NCBI GenBank assembly: GCA_949545755.1
Contig: CATITK010000054.1
Location: forward strand, 1 to 64,000
DNA length: 64,000 bases
Direction: 5' to 3'
DNA from: Polaribacter sejongensis
GTDB taxonomy: Bacteria; Bacteroidota; Bacteroidia; Flavobacteriales; Flavobacteriaceae
In this document: positions 28,707 to 38,166 of the stretch, piece by piece
How the letters are laid out: each line of letters begins with the position of its first letter
How positions within the stretch are numbered: position 1 is the first letter of the stretch
The notes under the pieces: generated by a model
Told to the model about the DNA's origin: nothing
The model's database searches: none
What the model saw: only the letters and a program-made list of their open reading frames with translations
Position numbers and translations under genes: made by a program

Positions 28707-31034
28707 ATGAAAAAACTCCTTTTACTTTCCAGTTTATTTTTCTCACTTTCGTTTTCCGCTCAAACAGATTACAGTGATTCTTGGGAAGATTTCTACTCTT
28801 ATAATAACGTGAAAGATTTTATTAAAGTAGATGACGTAATTTATGCACTGGTAGACAATGCTGTTTTTACTTATGATATTGTTACAAAAGAGATTAATAA
28901 GTTATCTTCAGTGCAAGGTTTGACTGGAGAAACTACAGCATCAATATATTTCAATAAAAGTTTTCAACGATTGATTATTGGTTATGAAAATGGATTGATT
29001 GAAGTGGTAGATAATGATGGTAGCATAACGATTTCATCTAACATTGTCGATTTCAATCAATCTGGAAGAAAGAGGATAAATCATTTTAAAGAATTTAATA
29101 ATAAGTTATATGTATCTACTCCGTTTGGTATTGTGGTGTACGATATCGAAAAGTTAGAGTTTGGAGACACTTATTTTATTGGAAACAATTCAAGTTCGTT
29201 AGAAGTTTATCAAACCGAAGTTCTTAATGGGTTTATATATGCAGCTACAGATACGGGGGTTTTTGTAGCAGATATAAATAGTAATTTATTGATAGACTTT
29301 AATAATTGGGAAGAACAATTCTCAGGAAGAAACTTTCCTCAAATTACACTATTTGACAATCAATTATTTGTGGTCGAAGGAACTAAGTTATATCACTTAA
29401 GTGGAAGTGTTTTAGTCCAAGTAAGAAATTTTAATGAACCTATTAAAGCGCTTAAATCTTCAAGTTCACATTTGTCTGTTACGTTAAATAAATCGGCTGT
29501 TATTCTAGATGTTATACTGAATCAAGTTTTTAGGTTTTCCGCAAATACAATTTTCGATTTTACTCTAAACACTTCTTTATTTGAAAGTAATAGTGTTTTT
29601 TTAGGGACTAAAGAATTTGGAATTTTAAATACAAATTCAACTCAAATTACAAGTTTTACAGAGTATCATCCAGAGGGACCTTTGTCTAATGATGTTTTTT
29701 CTATAACAGCCCAAAATAATAGTTTATGGGCAGTTTATGGTGGGTATAGTGGTACTTATACTCCAATCCAAAGAAGGCAAGGTTATAGTCATTTTAATGG
29801 AGAAAATTGGATTAACACAAAATTCAACGCTAGTTTACCAGGAGATTTAGTCGCTGTTACTATTGATCCAAATAATGAAAATAAAGTTTTTATAAGCGCT
29901 TTGGGTGTAACTAGCAATATAAATGTGTCGCCAACAGGAGGTTTGTTAGTCGTAGAAAATGATATTGTAACACAAACATATAATCATTTAAATAGTGCTT
30001 TTAAACCAATTTCTATTTCACTACCAAATATAAATATTAGAGTTAGTGGCGCTGTTTTTGATAATCAAGGAAATCTCTGGGCTACTAATTATGAAACTAA
30101 TGAAGAGTTGATAAAATTTTCTGCTACCGAACAATGGAGTAGTGTTGATTTAACAAGTATTAAAACTAGTGATGCAGCGGGGTTAAATGAAATATTTGTA
30201 GACAGAAATAATAGTATTTGGATTGGCTCTAGAAGAAATGGCGTTTATATTTATAACGAAAACGGGAACAGAAAAAAAGCATTGATAGCCACTCCAAATT
30301 TAGGGAATTTACCCGACTTAAATGTACGAACTGTTGCAGTTGATGCGAATAATAGAGCTTGGATAGGCACCCAGTCTGGATTGGTTATGTATTCTAATGC
30401 ATCAGGTGTTTTTGATGATGCAACTCCCAATGCAAATGCAGTTGTAATTAATGGAGATGAAAATGGTTTTGGCGAACGACTTTTAGGAGATCAAACAATT
30501 AATTCAATCGTGGTAGATGGTGCAGATAATAAATGGTTTGGTACGGACAATGGCGGTGTTATTTATACAAATCCAAATGGACAAAGAACATTGGCAAATT
30601 TCAGTATGCAAAACTCACCACTTCCAACCAATAAAATTGTAAAAATTTCGGTAGATAATAGTACAGGGAAAGTGTATTTTGCTACCAATAAAGGAATTGT
30701 TGTTTATAACAGCAAAGTTGCGCCTTTTGGTGATGTTTTAGGTGCTGTTTATGCATATCCGAATCCTGCGTTAAAAAACCACCAAACCGTAACGATAGAC
30801 GGCAGAAAAGGAACACATTTACCAAAAGGAACAAATATAAAAATTTTGGATGTTGCAGGAAATTTAGTTTATGAAACCAACGTTGAAGAAGGACAGGAAT
30901 TAAAAGGAGGAAAAGCGGTATGGGATAAAAGAAATCTTGCAGGAAATAAAGTTGCTTCGGGTATTTATATTGTTTTATTATCTAGTGATGATGCTTCAGA
31001 AACAGCTGTTACAAAAATTGCAATTGTAAACTAA
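28707..31034 (+). CDS. porZ: PorZ-like type IX secretion protein with beta-propeller repeats and C-terminal sorting-like domain
   Basis: Signal peptide; DYSDSWEDFYSYNNVKDFIKVDDVIYALVDNAVFTYDI; propeller repeats (RAWIGTQSGLVMY, NKWFGTDNGGVIY); T9SS-like C-terminus YPNPALKNHQTV...NKVASGIYIVLL. Confidence 0.85.
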   Translation: MKKLLLLSSLFFSLSFSAQTDYSDSWEDFYSYNNVKDFIKVDDVIYALVDNAVFTYDIVTKEINKLSSVQGLTGETTASIYFNKSFQRLIIGYENGLIEVVDNDGSITISSNIVDFNQSGRKRINHFKEFNNKLYVSTPFGIVVYDIEKLEFGDTYFIGNNSSSLEVYQTEVLNGFIYAATDTGVFVADINSNLLIDFNNWEEQFSGRNFPQITLFDNQLFVVEGTKLYHLSGSVLVQVRNFNEPIKALKSSSSHLSVTLNKSAVILDVILNQVFRFSANTIFDFTLNTSLFESNSVFLGTKEFGILNTNSTQITSFTEYHPEGPLSNDVFSITAQNNSLWAVYGGYSGTYTPIQRRQGYSHFNGENWINTKFNASLPGDLVAVTIDPNNENKVFISALGVTSNINVSPTGGLLVVENDIVTQTYNHLNSAFKPISISLPNINIRVSGAVFDNQGNLWATNYETNEELIKFSATEQWSSVDLTSIKTSDAAGLNEIFVDRNNSIWIGSRRNGVYIYNENGNRKKALIATPNLGNLPDLNVRTVAVDANNRAWIGTQSGLVMYSNASGVFDDATPNANAVVINGDENGFGERLLGDQTINSIVVDGADNKWFGTDNGGVIYTNPNGQRTLANFSMQNSPLPTNKIVKISVDNSTGKVYFATNKGIVVYNSKVAPFGDVLGAVYAYPNPALKNHQTVTIDGRKGTHLPKGTNIKILDVAGNLVYETNVEEGQELKGGKAVWDKRNLAGNKVASGIYIVLLSSDDASETAVTKIAIVN

Positions 31035-31756
31035 TGGCGGTAGTAACTACAAAAGCAATAGTATTAAGCACTCTTAAATATAGTGATTCAAGTTTAATTG
31101 TAAAGTCTTACACTCAGGAAGAAGGATTAAAATCGTATTTAATTAGAGGCATTCTAAAAGCTAAAAAAGGAGGATTAAAAATCGCCTATTTTCAACCATT
31201 AAACCAACTTAATATTGTCGCAAGTCACCGAAATAAGGGCTCTTTAAACACCATTAAAGAAGCACAAATTTCTTACCCATACAAAACAATTTACAAAAAT
31301 ATTATAAAACAGTCTGTTGTTTTATTTTTATCAGAAGTGCTATCTTATTCTATTAAAGAGGAAGAAAAGAATAACGCCCTTTTTGAGTATATAGAAACGG
31401 GACTAGTTTGGTTAGACTTACATGATAAAGTTGCGAATTTTCATTTATTATTTTTATTAAATCTTACCCGATTTTTAGGGTTTTATCCAGATTTAACAGA
31501 AAAAGAAAAAATTGGGTTTGATTTATTAGAAGGCAATTTTACAAATGTAACCTCTCAGAAAAATGTAATCTACGGAAATAATTTTTATCAATTTAATAAG
31601 CTGTTAGGCATAAATTTTGATAGTATTGAAAACGTGTCTTTTAACAAACAAGAAAGGCAGATTGTCTTAAAAATAATAATTCAATATTTTGAATTACATT
31701 TGGACGGTTTTAAAAAACCAAAATCGTTGCAAATTTTAGAAACAGTGTTTAGTTGA
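31034..31756 (+). CDS. recO: DNA repair protein RecO
   Basis: TKAIVLSTLKYSDSSLIVKSYTQEEGLKSYLIRGILKAKKGGLKIAYFQPLNQLNIV; 240 aa. Confidence 0.92.
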   Translation: MAVVTTKAIVLSTLKYSDSSLIVKSYTQEEGLKSYLIRGILKAKKGGLKIAYFQPLNQLNIVASHRNKGSLNTIKEAQISYPYKTIYKNIIKQSVVLFLSEVLSYSIKEEEKNNALFEYIETGLVWLDLHDKVANFHLLFLLNLTRFLGFYPDLTEKEKIGFDLLEGNFTNVTSQKNVIYGNNFYQFNKLLGINFDSIENVSFNKQERQIVLKIIIQYFELHLDGFKKPKSLQILETVFS

Positions 31757-34257
31757 TGAAGTATCTAATTTTCATATTCTTTTTTTTAATAAATAATTTT
31801 TCTTTTTCTCAAAAGGTAAAGGCGATAGACAAACAAACAGGTAAAATTGTTCGAAATGTTACAGTATATAATGACGCTTTGACAATCAATTTATCTTCTG
31901 ATAATGAAGGTTTCGTGGATATTTCCGGGTTTAAGAAAAACGAGAAAATTGTTTTCTCTCATATTTCGTATGCGCTAATAAAAATTAAAAAAGCGGTACT
32001 TCAAAAACAAAATTGGTGCCTCTTTTTAACCAAACAATCAGAACAATTAGATGAGGTTGTTTTATCTATTTTTAAGAAAGAAGAAAAAATAAACAGAATT
32101 GCAGCACAAGTTGCTGTTATTTCTGCAAAAGATATTCAAAAAACAGCCCCACAAACTTCCGCAGATTTATTAGCAACAATACCAGGAATCAAGGTGCAAA
32201 AATCTCAATTCGGAGGTGGTAGTCCAGTAATTCGTGGTATGGAATCGAATCGTGTCTTGTTAGTTGTTGATGGTGTCAGAATGAACAATGCAATATATAG
32301 AAAAGGACATTTACAGAGTTCCATCACTGTAGCTCCAAATATGTTAGATAAAACAGAGGTTATTTTTGGACCTTCATCTGTTGTTTATGGCTCAGATGCC
32401 TTGGGAGGTGTCATCCATTATTATACCAAGACCCCAAAATTGTCTGAACAAAAAGAGGTAAAGAGTCACTTGTTTTCTCGTTTTTCAACAGTGAACCAAG
32501 AAATCACAACGAATGTTTCTGCAGAATTGAGCTATACTAATTGGGCTTCTTTTACCAGTATTTCTTATAGTGAATTTGGCGATTTATTAAGTGGATCCAA
32601 TCGATCTCATGGTTTTAATGATTGGGGGAAAGTAGTTTATTATTCAGAAAATGTAAACGGAAATTATAGTGAGAACACAACTAAAAATGGGAGCCCAGCA
32701 TTACTGAGAAACACGGGTTATCATCAGACAGACGTATTGCAAAAGTTTTTTGTTCCACTATCAAAAAACACAGACTTAAAAGTAAATATTCAATATTCTA
32801 CCTCATCTGACATTCCAAGATTTGATCGACTAACAGAATTGAATGATGAAACAGATGTATCCAATTTAAAATTTGCAGAATGGTATTACGGCCCTCAAAA
32901 TAGATTGTTAATTTCTTCGCAATTATTGATGAATCCAAATAAAAATTGGCTAGAAAGTGGAACAATTACAGCAGCATATCAAAATATTCAAGAAAGTAGA
33001 ATTCAACGTAAATTTGGAAGTTTAAATCGTTCTTACAGAGAAGAAAGTGTAAATATATTTAGTTTGAATGGAGACTTTTCTGTGTCTCTAACGAAAGACA
33101 AAAAACGCGCATTGTCTTATGGATTTGAATTTGCACATAATGATGTTGCTTCTAATTCTTATGGGAAAACATTACATATTTCTAACGGAAAAATAAAAGG
33201 TTTTTCTAATGATTTTAAAGTCCAATCTCGTTATCCAGATGGTGGCAGCAATTACATGAGTGCTGCTGTATATTTTGATTACAGACAAGATATTAATCGT
33301 AAATCGACCTTAAATTCTGGTATTCGATTTACAAATACGAACTTAAATGCAACCTGGGTTGATGAAACCTTTATTGTGTTGCCTAATAATGACATCAATA
33401 CAAATAATGCTGCAGTTACAGCGACTATTGGTTATGTTTTTAGAGCAAATAAAACTTGGCAACTAAATAGTGTTATTTCATCTGGTTTTAGGTCTCCAAA
33501 TATAGATGATGTTGGTCGTATTCGAGAAAAAAGAGGCAATGTTACGCTACCCAATATTCATGTAAAACCAGAATTTGCATACAATGCAGAAATTGGAATC
33601 AAGAAGTATTTTAATGACAGAAAATTTAAGTTAGGAGCCAACCTATATTATACATTGTTAGATAATTACATTCAAAGAGATTTTATTTTAGATGCTAATG
33701 GAAATAAAACAAAGCAACTTTTTGACGGAATAGAAGGAACTGCTATTTCTAATCAAAATAAAGGTAGGGCATACATTTTTGGATACACCCTCAATTATTT
33801 AGGAAAGATAGCTGCTACAATTCATACCTCAGGTTTCATAACTTATACAAAAGGTAGGACCTATGATACGGAAGAACCATTGTCTTCTATTCCGCCACTT
33901 TTTGGTCAGTTTGAATTGAATTACAAAAAAAATAAAATTGAATTAGGAGCAGATGTAAGATTCAATAGTAAAAAAGATATTGAAGATTTTAATTTTAATG
34001 AAGGGATAGACAATCATGATTTAACACCAATTGTTGATCAAAGTATCGTGAATGCAGATGCAACTAATTATGTAGATAAATACTACGGTACACCTAGTTG
34101 GATGATTTTTAGTGTGAATGGAAAATATCTTGTAAATGAGCACTTTTCTATACAAGCAAGAATGAGCAATTTGTTTGATGAACACTATATAGAGTTTGCT
34201 TCTGGAGTTGCTGCTCCCGGAAGAAATTTATCGGTTTCTTTTTTAGCTAGTTTTTAA
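31756..34257 (+). CDS. TonB-dependent receptor (CirA/HmuR-like)
   Basis: Signal peptide; plug QTSADLLATIPGIKVQKSQFGGGSPVIRGMESNRVLLVVDGVRMNNAIYRKGHLQ; C-terminal barrel ending in F. ATG at 31756 overlaps the recO stop. Confidence 0.94.
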   Translation: MKYLIFIFFFLINNFSFSQKVKAIDKQTGKIVRNVTVYNDALTINLSSDNEGFVDISGFKKNEKIVFSHISYALIKIKKAVLQKQNWCLFLTKQSEQLDEVVLSIFKKEEKINRIAAQVAVISAKDIQKTAPQTSADLLATIPGIKVQKSQFGGGSPVIRGMESNRVLLVVDGVRMNNAIYRKGHLQSSITVAPNMLDKTEVIFGPSSVVYGSDALGGVIHYYTKTPKLSEQKEVKSHLFSRFSTVNQEITTNVSAELSYTNWASFTSISYSEFGDLLSGSNRSHGFNDWGKVVYYSENVNGNYSENTTKNGSPALLRNTGYHQTDVLQKFFVPLSKNTDLKVNIQYSTSSDIPRFDRLTELNDETDVSNLKFAEWYYGPQNRLLISSQLLMNPNKNWLESGTITAAYQNIQESRIQRKFGSLNRSYREESVNIFSLNGDFSVSLTKDKKRALSYGFEFAHNDVASNSYGKTLHISNGKIKGFSNDFKVQSRYPDGGSNYMSAAVYFDYRQDINRKSTLNSGIRFTNTNLNATWVDETFIVLPNNDINTNNAAVTATIGYVFRANKTWQLNSVISSGFRSPNIDDVGRIREKRGNVTLPNIHVKPEFAYNAEIGIKKYFNDRKFKLGANLYYTLLDNYIQRDFILDANGNKTKQLFDGIEGTAISNQNKGRAYIFGYTLNYLGKIAATIHTSGFITYTKGRTYDTEEPLSSIPPLFGQFELNYKKNKIELGADVRFNSKKDIEDFNFNEGIDNHDLTPIVDQSIVNADATNYVDKYYGTPSWMIFSVNGKYLVNEHFSIQARMSNLFDEHYIEFASGVAAPGRNLSVSFLASF

Positions 34258-34259
34258 TT

Positions 34260-34604
34260 TCACCTCTTTTCCCCTTCTTCAGTAAAATTTTCATTCAAAG
34301 ATTTTTCTGTTTTTATAATACATACAACTACAGAAAGAAATACCAAAGTCATAGGTTGCCAAGTAAACTCTTTGGCTACAAAATTGGCTAGTACTAAACC
34401 ACCTAAAAAAGAAATACCCGAATATATGATTAAGTTTTTTGAGAAAACTGTATTTGCAAAATTCCATATTTTTTGATTCAACATTGTTTTGTGTGTTCTG
34501 TATCCGTACCAATTATTTATTTTTTTTGGAGGAAATTTCCAGAACATAATACTCAATAAAAATAGCAACCCATTTGTGGTTAAAATATAAGTAAAAGGAC
34601 TCAT
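34260..34604 (-). CDS. SdpI-like small membrane protein
   Basis: PPKKINNWYGYRTHKTMLNQKIWNFANTVFSKNLI matches the SdpI C-terminal pattern (NxWYGYRTxxxxxxxxxWxxAN). Confidence 0.75.
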   Translation of the reverse strand: MSPFTYILTTNGLLFLLSIMFWKFPPKKINNWYGYRTHKTMLNQKIWNFANTVFSKNLIIYSGISFLGGLVLANFVAKEFTWQPMTLVFLSVVVCIIKTEKSLNENFTEEGEKR

Positions 34605-34626
34605 TGTTGTTTGTATTTTTTAATTT

Positions 34627-34757
34627 TGCTTACTGCTTACTGCTTACTGCTTACTGCTTACTGCTTACTGCTTACTGCTTACTGCTCACTGCTTACTGCT
34701 TACTGCTTACTGCTTACTGCTTACTGCTTACTGCTTACTGCTTACTGCTTACTGCTT
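34627..34757. repeat. Heptanucleotide tandem repeat (TGCTTAC)n, 18 full copies plus 5 nt
   Basis: Counted directly: units from 34627 to 34752, unit 9 (34683-34689) is the variant TGCTCAC, then TGCTT. Confidence 0.98.
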
Positions 34758-35622
34758 TTTTTTGTTTTGGTCTTAACAAGCCTTCCTGTGCAAAAGAAGC
34801 AACTAATTTGCCTTCTCTTGTAAAAATATTTCCTTTAGACAATCCTCTCGCGCCAAAAGCATTTGGAGATTCAGCAGAAAACAACATCCAATCATCAAAG
34901 TCGAAATCTCTAAAAAACCACATAGAATGATCCAAACTTGCCGTTTGTGTGTTTCCAAAATTATGTTCACTTGCATTTGGATTAAAAGCAGCATTTAAGA
35001 TATTATAATCAGAAATATAGGTTAAAATTTCTTGTTTTGTTCTAAGGTCTAAATTTTGTTTTTCACCTTTTAACCGAAACCACACTTGTTCATTTGGGGG
35101 TAAGTTTTCTGGTGCTAATGGATTTGGAATTCTTACAGGTTTAAATTCAATAGGTCTTTCAATACTTAAAAAGTATTTCATAGATTTTGGTAAAAAATCA
35201 CCAAATTGAGTTAGAATATCATCCCAACTTAATAACTCTTCTGGTTGTTTTATTCCTGATTTTAAAGTCATTTGATGCTCAAAACCCTCTTCTTTTTTAT
35301 GAAATGAAGCCGCCAAAATAAAAATAGTTTTATGATGTTGACTTGCCGTAACTCTTCGTGTAGAAAAGTTACCTCCATTTCTTACTTCTGAAACATGATA
35401 ATTAATAGGAATTGATATGTCGCCTGCTTCTAAGAAATAAGAATGTAATGAATGTAAAAATTTGTTTTTGGGTATTGTTCTATGGGCTGCATTTATAGCT
35501 TGTGCTACTAATTGTCCACCAAAAACATGAGGACTTCCAATAGGCACACTATTGCCACTAAAATTATGATTCCCTAAATCGTTTAAGTGTAAAAGTGCAG
35601 TTAATTCTTTCCTATTTTTCAT
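34735..35622 (-). CDS. Acyl-CoA thioesterase II (TesB-like)
   Basis: FGGQLVAQAINAAHRTI, LHSLHSYFLEAGD, TASLDHSMWFF, SPNAFGARGLSKGNIFTREGKLVASFAQEGLLR; last residues AVSSKQ and stop come from the heptamer repeat. Confidence 0.94.
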   Translation of the reverse strand: MKNRKELTALLHLNDLGNHNFSGNSVPIGSPHVFGGQLVAQAINAAHRTIPKNKFLHSLHSYFLEAGDISIPINYHVSEVRNGGNFSTRRVTASQHHKTIFILAASFHKKEEGFEHQMTLKSGIKQPEELLSWDDILTQFGDFLPKSMKYFLSIERPIEFKPVRIPNPLAPENLPPNEQVWFRLKGEKQNLDLRTKQEILTYISDYNILNAAFNPNASEHNFGNTQTASLDHSMWFFRDFDFDDWMLFSAESPNAFGARGLSKGNIFTREGKLVASFAQEGLLRPKQKKAVSSKQ

Positions 35623-35631
35623 GCTTAATTT

Positions 35632-36792
35632 CTAAAGTTTAAAAGGAAATTTTTGTTGATATGGAGTTGGTTGAACTCGCTGCAAAAACAACTTTAAAAT
35701 TTTATTTGTGATTCGTTTCTTATGACGAAGATACATGGTTAAATCTTGAGGAACAGCACCAATAGAACTTTTTATTTCGCTAGCAGTTCTCCCAAAATTA
35801 ATAATTTTTAGTTTTTTGTTGATGGCAATTTCTATATAATTATACAGCATTCTTTGGTAAATTGCGTGACTTCTATTTAACTGATAGTCAAGACCTACGA
35901 AGTGGGCGTCTAGAGATTTGTTATTTATTATACCAGACATAAAACCTACAATTTCTTTTTCTAACCAATAGGTTTTTAAAATATAATCATCCCCAAATTT
36001 TTCTTTTAAATCTTTATAAGTTTCTAAATTAAAATCCTCTAAATTAAAACCTGCCCTGGACGCAACTTTTTCATACAAAGCGGTCATTTTAGGTAGTTTT
36101 TGATCTATGTTCTTTAAAGTAACTTCTTCTATTCGAATATTGTTACTTTGCTTAAAAACTTTTCTTGCTTTTACTCGAAACTTTGTTTTCAGAGCAGCTA
36201 AATAATCATCAAAATTTAGCCAATTTAAATCCAGTTGAAGCATCATATTTGGTTCAACAGAAAATGGATGATACTTGTAGTCTTTCAACTCATTAGTAAT
36301 AAAAAGAGATTCATTCATAAAATCTTTTAATAGAAAAGCATCAATTTTTAATTTTTCATTTGCATTGACAAAATGCAAAATAGCTTTGGCTAATTCTTTA
36401 ATTACTTTTGGCTTATTTTGCCCCTTTTGTATAAAGATACCGTGTTCTCCACTTACAAAAGGATTTCCAGATATTAATAATTTAAAAGGTTTATCATCTT
36501 TTAAAACGCCTATTTTTCTTCCTATATTTTTTAAAAGATTAAAATTATTTTGAATTGAATTGATATAAAAGTCTACTATTTGAAGAGAAGAAAAAGCAAT
36601 TGGATTTTCATTTTTATCAACCAAAATAATATACGAAAACACCATTTCGGAATGATTTTTTTCAATAGATTTTAAAAAGTCTCTATGAAAATAAACATTG
36701 TGTTCACATTGAAGCGTTTCCCAAAATTGGGTAGGAATTTCATCTATTGAAGAGAAAAAAAGCGCGATATTTGTGTTCGAATAACAACTCAA
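35632..36792 (-). CDS. FemAB/GNAT-like N-acetyltransferase-fold protein
   Basis: FRVKARKVFKQSNNIRIEEV, GFMSGIINNKSLDAHFVGLDYQLNRSHAIYQRMLYNYIEIAINKKLKIINFGRTASEIKSSIGAVP. Confidence 0.75.
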   Translation of the reverse strand: MSCYSNTNIALFFSSIDEIPTQFWETLQCEHNVYFHRDFLKSIEKNHSEMVFSYIILVDKNENPIAFSSLQIVDFYINSIQNNFNLLKNIGRKIGVLKDDKPFKLLISGNPFVSGEHGIFIQKGQNKPKVIKELAKAILHFVNANEKLKIDAFLLKDFMNESLFITNELKDYKYHPFSVEPNMMLQLDLNWLNFDDYLAALKTKFRVKARKVFKQSNNIRIEEVTLKNIDQKLPKMTALYEKVASRAGFNLEDFNLETYKDLKEKFGDDYILKTYWLEKEIVGFMSGIINNKSLDAHFVGLDYQLNRSHAIYQRMLYNYIEIAINKKLKIINFGRTASEIKSSIGAVPQDLTMYLRHKKRITNKILKLFLQRVQPTPYQQKFPFKL

Positions 36793-36985
36793 ATTAATTT
36801 ATATATTGTGTTAAATTTTAGGACTTGTAAAATTTTCTTAAAAAAATAACTAAATCATAAAAGTTATGATGTCTTGTATTTGTATGTGAAAATAAAGATT
36901 TTTCCATTTTAAAATAACTAACAATAACTTTTTTTTGACAAAGTTACGCTTAAACAATATAATAAAGGTGCTGTGTAAAAAAAAG

Positions 36986-36993
36986 TATCTTTG
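36986..36993 (+). promoter_or_regulatory. Candidate -7 element (TATCTTTG) for the RND efflux operon
   Basis: Matches TAnnTTTG about 55 nt upstream of the adaptor ATG. Confidence 0.4.
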
Positions 36994-37048
36994 TAATGAC
37001 TATAAAAATTTCTTAACTTTTTTAATATGAAGTTAAATTGAACTAATT

Positions 37049-38164
37049 ATGAGAAAACTTATTCTAGCAATACTTGGTGTTTTAATTATTTTGGGAACCT
37101 ATTTTTTAGGAAATTATCTGGTAGCAAAAAACCAAAAGGCAAAGCCAAAATTTAAAAAACAAATAAAGACTGTTTTTGTAGAGTTAGTTGAGAATACATC
37201 CATTCCTGTCATTTTATCTGCAAGTGGAGGTCTTATTGCTAAAAATAAAATCGAGTTATTTTCTGAAGTTCAAGGAGTTCTAAATGCTTCAAGCAAGGCA
37301 TTTAAGGTAGGGACACGTTTTGATAAAGGTGAAACTTTATTGAGTATAAATAGTGAAGAGTTTTACACTAGTTTACAATCGAAAAAGAGCAATCTGAGCA
37401 ACTTAATTATATCCATTTTACCAGATTTACGTTTAGATTATCCGAATCAATTTAAAAAATGGGAAAGTTATTTGAAAAGTTTTAATATTGATAAAACTGT
37501 ACCAAAATTACCTCCCTTTAATTCAGATAAAGAAAAATATTTTATTTCAGGCAGAAATATTTTAATCGCTTATTACAATGTTAAAAATCTTGAAGTTCGT
37601 TTAGCAAAACATCAAATCAAAGCTCCTTTTTCGGGGATTTTAACCGAAACTTTATTGAGTCCAGGAACTTTAGTACGAGTTGGACAAAAATTAGGTGAAT
37701 ATATAGATCCAAATATCTATGAGATGGAAGTTGCTATCAATTCAGAATTTGTCGATTTATTGAAAGTTGGTAATGCTGTAGCACTTTCTAATTTAGAAAA
37801 AACGAAAAATTATACAGGAAAAATTGTACGTGTAAACGGGAAAGTAGATCAGGTTTCGCAAACGATAAAAGTATTTATAGATATAAAACATAAAGATTTA
37901 AAAGAAGGAATGTTCTTAGAGGCCCATGTGGTTGTAAACTCAGTGGCAGAAGCTATTGAAATTTCTAGAAAACTACTAATAGATAATAAGGGAGTCTACA
38001 CTGTTAAAAATGATAGCGTTTTAAGCTTAATAACTGTAGATCCAGTTTATTTTTCAGCAGAAAAAGTGGTGATTAAAGGATTGAAAAACAACGACAAAAT
38101 TTTAAGCCAAACACTTCCTGGTGCTTTTCATGGTATGATTGTTAAAATCAATAAAAAGAAGTAA
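37049..38164 (+). CDS. RND efflux periplasmic adaptor (membrane fusion protein)
   Basis: N-terminal TM, biotinyl-lipoyl-like GTRFDKGETLLSINSEEF, HQIKAPFSGILTETLLSPGTLVRVGQKLGEYIDP. Confidence 0.93.
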   Translation: MRKLILAILGVLIILGTYFLGNYLVAKNQKAKPKFKKQIKTVFVELVENTSIPVILSASGGLIAKNKIELFSEVQGVLNASSKAFKVGTRFDKGETLLSINSEEFYTSLQSKKSNLSNLIISILPDLRLDYPNQFKKWESYLKSFNIDKTVPKLPPFNSDKEKYFISGRNILIAYYNVKNLEVRLAKHQIKAPFSGILTETLLSPGTLVRVGQKLGEYIDPNIYEMEVAINSEFVDLLKVGNAVALSNLEKTKNYTGKIVRVNGKVDQVSQTIKVFIDIKHKDLKEGMFLEAHVVVNSVAEAIEISRKLLIDNKGVYTVKNDSVLSLITVDPVYFSAEKVVIKGLKNNDKILSQTLPGAFHGMIVKINKKK

Positions 38165-38166
38165 GC

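Noticed and set aside
34627-34757. CRISPR-like array
   Set aside because: Direct 7-bp units without spacers; it is a simple tandem repeat.
34604-34930. Plus-strand ORFs (34604-34930 and 34611-34823) with (LLTAYCL)n repeats
   Set aside because: Created by the heptamer array, which is open in all plus-strand frames; overlap the clear tesB gene on the minus strand.
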